A stretch of DNA of 64,000 nt, taken from assembly GCF_016545825.1 (NCBI RefSeq), contig NC_052621.1:21912940-21976939 (forward strand), given 5' to 3'. A program made the translations under genes and the position numbers. Positions 56,801 through 64,000 of this stretch are shown here, piece by piece. Each line of letters opens with the position of its first letter. Position 1 is the first letter of the stretch. The stretch is from Eucalyptus grandis. Its lineage: Eukaryota; Streptophyta; Magnoliopsida; Myrtales; Myrtaceae. The notes under the pieces are model-generated. The model had not been told where the DNA came from, made no database searches, and saw only the letters and a program-made list of their open reading frames with translations.

Positions 56801-59800
56801 GTTTTCTCTCGTGCCAGACTTAAAATTTATGTTCTAATCAAAATTTTATCATCTCAAGATGTCATCGGTGACAAAAGAGAAGTTTTTGGTGCACTTGCTA
56901 TTGGGCGATACAAAGTTTCTACAAATATTTAAACGAGTCCATGGCTGCTAGATGTTGCAACTAGGATTTGAAGGAGAGGGCATATTCCTATGTCTCAATA
57001 GTTTTCCATTTTCCTTCGATGACATGCAAATGATGGCTTGCTGTTTGTTATATGTGTAGCAACGTACTTGAATGTGGGGATGCTGATCCCGTTGAATGGC
57101 GTCCTCAGGACTATGTCCAAAAATTTAAATTTACAAACCACCTTTGTTCTTTCTGATTATGTGGCAATATGATGGTTTCGTTAATTATTTTGGTAATATT
57201 CATTTATGTAGGCTTCTTCTGAGGCAGTACTGCAGTCCTTTTGTGATGTTTTCCCTGGAATTGTGGATGATATTATTCCTGCAGGATGTGGGCCGCATCT
57301 GTTCTTCCGCTATTTGGAACAATGGTAATGTCCTAATTTTTACTCTCTCCATATTTTTTATTCTTTTATCTGTCATCGAGATTCTGATCGCTTGCATTCC
57401 TTAGTATATCTTGTTTGAGAGAGTTATAACTATAGAATATTTCAATTTTTTTTGTTTTGGGGGACTCGTGGCCATTTAATATGTGATTTTTGATCACTTG
57501 TGTCTAGTGCGAAGCCCTGATTATGGTCCAATTATCTCATTTGATCCTTGTTGAGGCCCGTCATGGAAATAACCCAATTGGCAAATTATCTTGAGTTACA
57601 TGCCTGTTTGCAAATTTGAACTTCTTGCTTTGGTTCTAATAGCACATTGATCTCATGAGAAAGTTAAATGGACAGATTTCCTCTTTTTTCCTACTTATAT
57701 ATAGATATTTGACTTTTGATGATAACGTCAGAGATTGGCTACTTCACGTTTTCCTTCTGCAGTATCCGCGGAAATGATCTTGCATAGCAGATAAAGGCTA
57801 ACCTGTTTTCTTCTTCTCCATAATTTCAGCAAGCTTGCAATTGCAGCTAACCGAAAAAATGTGGACCAGCACATTGTTCTTTTCAGTTGGTCGCTTGGTG
57901 AGGAGAGGAATGAAGCAGTACTTGTTGATATTAATCGAGATAACTGGCTTCCAAGAATTGAGCTTCAAGGTACATGAGGTTATAGTTAATAGATGGACTT
58001 ATATATTGACTTGCAGAAATTTATAATCATTTTCATTTAATACATTATTCGCTAGTTAATCTATGTTTGCATTCATTTTTCGGGAAGATTAGATATGAAC
58101 TCTGTCCATTCCTTATCAGAGTTCTGAAAGTGCTAATGTTCTCATGAGGATACGATAACTACATATTCTTGCGCTTTTGCAATTTCTACTGTTTCAAGTA
58201 TTTGTGGTTGATATTCTTGTTGATCAGACTTGGAGTGAATGGCATTAGTGGAGGATTCCTAACTGAAGCTTTTCGGAATGATTGGATTTCTCGTTTTCGT
58301 AGGTAGGTTTATGGTAGAGTAGTTGGCGCAGAATTTGAGTCAACATAGTGTATTGTAAGTTAAGCGTAGCAAAAAGAAGATGGGGCAGTGGTACATTTAT
58401 CAACTTATGCAGATGACAGTCTCCTGTTGCCTTTTGTTCTCTTCATGTATTTTGATTTTCTTATTTGCTGTAAGTACCAATCTGTACTGAGGAGATTTAA
58501 AAATTCCATTGTGGTCAGAAAATGGTGACGATAATTCAATCCTGGGGCTGTGCACTGACAAAGTATCCATGCATGAGAAAGTCAAAGTTCAACTTGGAGT
58601 TGAGGAACAAAAGGACCTTTCGCCATTTTGCATCCTTTTTTGTCTTTCTCTAGAAGGAAAGCTCACGATGTTCAATGTTGCCTGGTATTCTCCTTTGCCC
58701 TCTCCTAGTTGCTTTGTTGATTTTGTCGATCCTAAATCTGTTGTCAACATGTTAGGCCTCTTCAACTCACTGCTGCTACAGTGCCTGATGTGTTATTTCT
58801 TTGCAGCATTGCAGAACAAACTGATTTTCCTGGCACTGGCTGGCCGTCTGATGTGGAAGAGGATATTTCGAGAGTTGAAGCCCAAGAAGTCAGTTCAACT
58901 GTTTCCTCAGGTTTGGGAGAGATGATTTCACAACAGGTTTTTACAGGTCATCAAATTCAGGACATCAACACAATAGAACACAACTTACCAAAAGATCGCG
59001 AGATTGCTGTTAAAGCTGACACAAAGTCTTCTGAGTCTGCAACAGCCAGACTAGTAACTAATCAAACAGAGAGGAAAGGAGCTGTAACTGGAAAATGGAA
59101 TCTAAATTCATTTGCACAGCCACAAGGATCTAATGTAATTGAAAAGGCTCTGGATGAAAAGCATTCAGTTGGTTCAGTTTCCACTCAGTCTCTCTTTTCA
59201 AGGCCCCAAAGCACACTTCTTGGCCAATCAACGTTGAAGTTCCCACCACCTAAGGAAATACAGATCACAGAAAGCAAAGAGGATTATAAACAGGTTGGGG
59301 TTGGATCTAGTCCTTCATTTGTGGAAAAGTTTAGAGTTGATTCCAGTAGTACTGCTCAAATGATGCAAAATGATGTTCAGGCTGGTCAGAAAGTGCCAGC
59401 TGAAACAGCTTCACATGGTTTTCAGATCTCTCCTTCTCAGACATGGCTGAGTGGGAAAGTCACATCTTCAAATAGCTTTGAATCAAGGTCCGCATTCACT
59501 TCAAATCAATTTGAAGACAACAAGTTTCAAACTTCCTTTGGTGTAGCTTCTGCCAATGTTCCAAGTACCCCTTTTGGAAATCCCATATCCAAAGGTGCTG
59601 CCCCACCTACTTCAGTCAACCTTTCTGGTGTTCCAGTCAAAGGTGGAGGACAGAGAGTTTCGAAGGAGGTCGGGATAATTGAGCCAGTGCCTTCTATTCG
59701 TAGCTCGCAGTTGGTGCAGGAAAACTCTGCTTTGGGTTTACCATCCAGCCATCATTTGTATCCCTCCACAGAGAACATAAAAAGTCTGTCCCAGACTGGG

Positions 59801-62800
59801 ATGTCTAAGAAGGATCCGATCACATCAAAACAATCTGGCAATGTGAGATTCTTTTGTGATGAAATAATCTCTTACCCATTACGTACTTAATCTTGATTAT
59901 ACAAAGTTTGTACATTTTGTGGATCTTTTTATCTTAACCAACAGTGCTTATCATGGAATTGATTATTAAATATGGCGAATATAAGTTTGCTTTCCATCTC
60001 TGTCATTATTTGACATAATGTTATTCTACTCATAGTCAATTTGTCGCTTGAATACCTTAAAATTCTTTGTTTTTATTGGCACTTTCTGTGCTAATGGCTT
60101 TGGGATTTTAGTCTTCATGGTGTGGTCCAGGAAAGGGATTGTTCTGGATTCAGATGGCTTCTTGTTTATTAAGGACTAATTTCATTGGATTTCCAGATCA
60201 AGGAGATGGTCAATGAACTGGACACACTTCTGGACTCTATAGTGCGGAAAGGTGGCTTTAAGGATGCATGTACCATCTCATTGAAAGGTCCAGTTGAAGA
60301 GATAGAAGAGAGAATCGGGAATCTTTCTAGCCAATGTATGATGTGGAAGGTATATGTTTAGGCCTCATATATTTCCTTTGTGTTTACTTGCGGTTTCTCT
60401 TGTAGCTCTAAAGTGTCTTGGAATTCCTTTTAAGGGTTATCTTTTATTCTAAGTTGTTCTGTATCGTGTCCTGTCACTACTCTAGTATAATTCAACTTAT
60501 GTTGTACATCTATGCTACGTCACTCTTGAGATGAAGTTTTTCTGATTGCTGGAAGCTTGGGAATTTTTTTTGCATCCTTTATCAATATAAGAAACAAGGA
60601 CTCTGAGTTCCTTTCTGTCATGAGATGGTAGATGCACGCGTACTGAAGAGGTCACTTCTCATTTTTCTATTATCGCTTAAATCGCATTTTTTTTCCATAT
60701 CTATCTCTTCATAGCTTCAGATGTTGTACTTGTACGATGATTTTGTAAGGAGCTTTTATATGTCCGTTTTTGAGTTCTCCCTACTTCTCCCTTTAAATGT
60801 ATTTGTGGCTGTTTCTGATAATGTTGTTGTCTTGCTCCTCTCATATGGTAAATTATGTACGTTATATCCTTTGTTCCATTAACTTGCACTTATATATTAC
60901 TTAGTTCTAGTCTTGTTTCATCTGGACATTGTAGAGTATAGTGGAGGAACAACTTGAAGAAGTTCAAAGCCTGCTCGACAACACCGTACAAGGTACTTTT
61001 AGTTACAAGGTTTTCTATAATCAGATGAAGATAAGTGATTTATTTGGAAGCATCTATCTATCGTATTAAGGCTGTAGGCGAGTCACTGATTTTACCAATT
61101 TTAGTCAACCAATTTCTTGTGTATACATGATATGCTGGTAAATAATGTAAATTTCATCATAAGTGCAGAGTTGATTTACTATATTCCTACTGAGCTTTGT
61201 AGCCTAATTGTGTTTTTAGCCATTTATACTTTGTTTAATTGATGGAATATGTTCAAATTTTCCCCCTTCCTTTGGTGAAGTTCTGCTGCTTCTGCTTTTC
61301 AATGGATTGTTTAATGAAGGTAAGCTTATCAGCAATTTTTCATGTGGGTTTCAGTTTTGGCTAGGAAAATGTATGTGGAAGGAATTGTTAAACAAGCCAA
61401 GGATGATCAATATTGGGACCTTTGGAATCGGCAGAAGTTGGGTACAGAACTGGAGATGAAGCGGCAACATATTTTGAAACTAAACCAGGTTAGGGTCTCT
61501 TATGTATGTTGTTATGTATAGACTACTGTTCGGATGAAATATACTGATTACATGTTATATTCCAGGACCTGACCAATGAGCTGATTAAATTAGAAAGGCA
61601 TTTCAATACCCTGGAACTTAACAAATTTGGTGATATAAGTGAAGCTCATGGAGGTCGAAGAGCTCTCCAAAATAGATACGAGCCCCCCAGGTTTGATTAT
61701 ATCTTTAGTTTGAGTTTAGCATATGGCCTTTCTCCTTTTGATGCCAGTACCACCATCCTATTAAAATTGCAAGCTCATCTTATAGATTCCTTGCACTCCC
61801 AAAAAATTGCTCAAATTGCCTGAGACTCTTCCACTGCTAGATTTTTTGCCACATTAGGCAGAGTCTGTCTGTTTCGATTATGTTTAATCTTTGTCTCAGC
61901 TTTGGTTGTGATGGAATGATTTTACCGGTGCTCCCTGCTTATCATATTGGCTCTAAGACATGCTTTACACATTTGAAGAAACTTGATGCATGACACATGG
62001 CTTATTCTGTAACATGTAACATTAATTCAACTATTTTGCAGATCGGTTCAATCCTTAAAAAGTTTATATAACACGATGACATCTCAAATAATGGCTGCTG
62101 AGCAACTTTCTGACTCTCTCTCTAGACAAATGTCAGTGTTGAGTATTGAGTCGCCTTCAGTTAAGCAGAACATTAAAAAAGAATTATTTGATGAAATTGG
62201 AATTTCCTATGATGCCTCTTTCTGCTCCCCTGATGTGACGAAAGTTTCTGAAAGCCCTGGAGATAAAAAGATCACACTTTCAAATACCGTTGCTACAAAA
62301 GATCATTCTAGAAGAAACCAGACTAGTGCTCTGAAGCCTTCTGAACCGGAAACTGCCCGGAGACGGAGAGACTCTCTGGATCAGGTGATTATCTTGTTAA
62401 GTCCACTTTTCGCTTTTGTTGATACTATGGTTTAGAAGATGACTTCCATTTGATGCTTTCCAGAATAATTCTTGGAATGCTCTAAGTTGATTGAGTGGCT
62501 GACCAGTTAACTCAATCGGTGTGTGTACTATTATGGTCTGCAGCAGACTTGCTTCTGCTGCTTAGCTGTCTGCCAAATCACTTCTTCCTGATTATATCAT
62601 GTCATGTAGTCTTGTCTCCTGTTTGATGCAAAATTAGGTTAGAATTAAGAAAATGCAAATGAAGGAGAAAATGAACATCCAGGAATTTTTGTTCTTTTAA
62701 ATACTGAGGAACATGGACCTTTCATCTGAAACTGTTGAAATATCATAAAACCATATGTTCATACATTCTAGAGAGTGCGGAGTAACAAGTCCATTAAGTA

Positions 62801-64000
62801 TTCTATAGTTGAGAAAACAGAAGTGCATAATGCGCTGTTGAAATGGAACTAAGCATGCCATGGTGAATAAATGGTGATTGAGAAAGGGATATTAGAAGTA
62901 TTGCAACCAAAAAATTGTTTGGACTTTTAAATATGCCAGTTGTTCCTTGAAGAATTTGGCCAAAGAGTCATGTCCACTTAAGGAGACTAGTCAATGGTGC
63001 AGAATTGTTAAATTTTAGATAAAATGTGAAGCATATAGATGGATCCTCGAATGTGTAGTCTCTGAACCGAAAGATCAACTGACCCTTGCTTTTCATAAGG
63101 CACTCATGGTTGAATGGTGCCCTAAAAATCTTTGGCTATTACTTTGTCGATACAGAGCTGGGCAAGTTATGAGCCTTCAAAGACAACAGTTAAAAGGATC
63201 CTCTCACGAGAATACCAGAAGGATTGCACAAAGTCGTCTTTGTTGATGGATGAGCCATATTTAAGCTCTTCAGAGAGATCGGGAGTTGCTAAGTCAAATC
63301 ACACTACGCCGTCTACCTACACACGTCAAGCGAGAGTTAATAGTGAGTGATAATTTTAGCAGATTTTCTTCTTTTGGTAAGTTCAGTAATCTGAGGAATG
63401 GCTGTTTAATCTATTCTCAATAACATATGTTCTGCAGCCATGTATGAGATTTCTGGTGAAAAGGCATCTAAGAGCCCATCTAGTCCTTTCAGACAGGTTG
63501 ATGGAACTTCAGGATCGATGGTTCCAGTGGCACAAAAAAGTAGTACGAGCCCATCTAGTCCTTTCAGACAGGTTGATGGAACTTCAGGATCGATGGTTCC
63601 AGTGGCACAAAAAAGTAGTACGAGCCCATCTAGTTCTTTCAGACAGGTTGATGGAACTTCAGGATCGATGGTTCCAGTGGCACAAAAAAGTAGTACCCTT
63701 AGTTACTCCTTGTCTGCATCCCAAGCATCACTTATTGATGGACAAACCAAACCGAGGAGTATGAGTAGCAGTAATGACAATCTTGCTGCAGATAAGTATA
63801 CTGGTGAGACTGTTAATAAGTCAAAATCAGTTTTTGGTGATCAGATCAAGCCCACAATGGTAGGAGACACCAATATTCATCAGATGCCAGCTATCTCCAT
63901 AAAATCACCCATGCGGACTCTTGATAATTCTAGTGAGACTTTTAGTTTGACTATTAAAGAGACTGTTCTTGCTGAGCCGACAAGTGGAAATGTTAAGCAT
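50845..64000 (+). CDS. NUP214: Nucleoporin NUP214 (LNO1-type), exons 1-16, 3' part beyond window
   Basis: Cytoplasmic-side FG nucleoporin that helps dock mRNA-export factors at the pore. Exons as read: 50845-51061, 51150-51358, 52305-52473, 54633-54776, 56278-56402, 57212-57324, 57830-57969, 58519-58684, 58807-59842, 60197-60349, 60935-60992, 61355-61488, 61566-61690, 62042-62384, 63156-63342 and 63438-64000+. All introns are GT-AG and phases agree, giving 1,294 codons. Residues 1-430 are the N-terminal beta-propeller ([53 protein letters not shown]). 431-773 (exon 9) is a disordered linker with PFG-type motifs. 774-929 is coiled-coil-like ([29 protein letters not shown]). Then follows a Ser/Thr-rich disordered stretch with a triplicated 25-residue unit. 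The family is about 1,800 residues, so roughly a third, including most FG repeats, lies outside. Confidence 0.92.
52578..54560. repeat. Three tandem degenerate repeats in NUP214 intron 3
   Basis: Copies start at about 52,578, 53,206 and 54,028, each opening 'atcaattcatgct' and containing a 'gactct...gtgtc', 'gag(a)gaccaact' and 'tggtaaag(t)tcttt' order. Copy 2 holds a SINE. Unit length without it is about 550-630 bp. Copy 1 is also the end of the first block shared with the 34,855 pseudogene. Confidence 0.7.
53331..53584 (+). mobile_element. tRNA-derived SINE in NUP214 intron 3
   Basis: Pol III promoter boxes: A box 'agttggttgagatctc' (about 53,348) and B box 'aggttcaaaaccc' (about 53,386). 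A GC-rich body follows, then an A-rich tail, and a 19-bp duplication TAAATTATACATATTACAA on both sides (53312-53330 and 53585-53603). The length, about 250 bp, suits a plant SINE. Confidence 0.88.
63473..63697 (+). repeat. Coding minisatellite, 3 x 75 bp in NUP214 exon 16
   Basis: Units 63473-63547, 63548-63622 and 63623-63697 encode [15 protein letters not shown] + [10 protein letters not shown] three times (residues 1119-1193). The first two are identical in sequence; the third differs at a few bases (P to S). Because the period is a multiple of three the frame is safe. It lies in a disordered region. Confidence 0.93.

Overview
This window is nuclear DNA from a eudicot plant, probably a woody one. 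The evidence is spliced genes with GT-AG introns, plant-only families (alpha-expansin, B3, NAC), an iMet-primed Ty1/copia element, a tRNA-derived SINE, many small DNA transposons and a decayed plastid 16S insertion. The amplified B3 family and the repeat style would fit a Myrtaceae-type genome, but that is a guess. Only about six genes look real; most of the 64 kb is repeats, gene fragments and pseudogenes.

Layout. 1-611: last two exons of an alpha-expansin. About 1.6-27.3 kb: a degraded tandem array of at least five units (U1-U5), each carrying a minus-strand B3-domain gene with shared flanks. Only the copies at 14.3-15.0 kb and 25.0-25.6 kb are open; the others are stop-ridden or truncated. 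Units have been split by PIF/Harbinger-like and Mutator-like non-autonomous elements, and sister units provide the empty sites. Also here are a NAC exon fragment (16.2 kb), a plastid 16S rRNA fragment (17.1 kb), paired fragments of an unknown gene (8.3 and 21.4 kb) and a minus-strand pseudogene of the 5' end of NUP214 (21.6-22.1 kb). 27.3-34.85 kb: a defective 7.5-kb copia element on the minus strand. 34.85-38.6 kb: an internally deleted intron-retaining copy of NUP214, interrupted by a Harbinger-like element. 40.8-41.3 kb: an intact divergent B3 gene. 43.7-45.1 kb: a minus-strand pseudogene of the FG-repeat 3' end of NUP214. 45.1-50.6 kb: leftover B3 promoter sequence and further Harbinger-like elements with GC-rich cores. 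50.845 kb to the window end: the apparently functional NUP214 nucleoporin gene, 16 exons and 1,294 codons in view, continuing past the edge.

There is no operon-like cooperation between genes. The biological story is structural: three scattered fragments of NUP214 lie beside the intact gene, and a B3 cluster is being amplified and broken. A recurring class of elements has AT-rich terminal inverted repeats around a GC-rich core, and this architecture is shared by two superfamilies told apart by their target-site duplications. I found no convincing new enzymatic or defence system. All coordinates, splice sites and alignments were read by eye.
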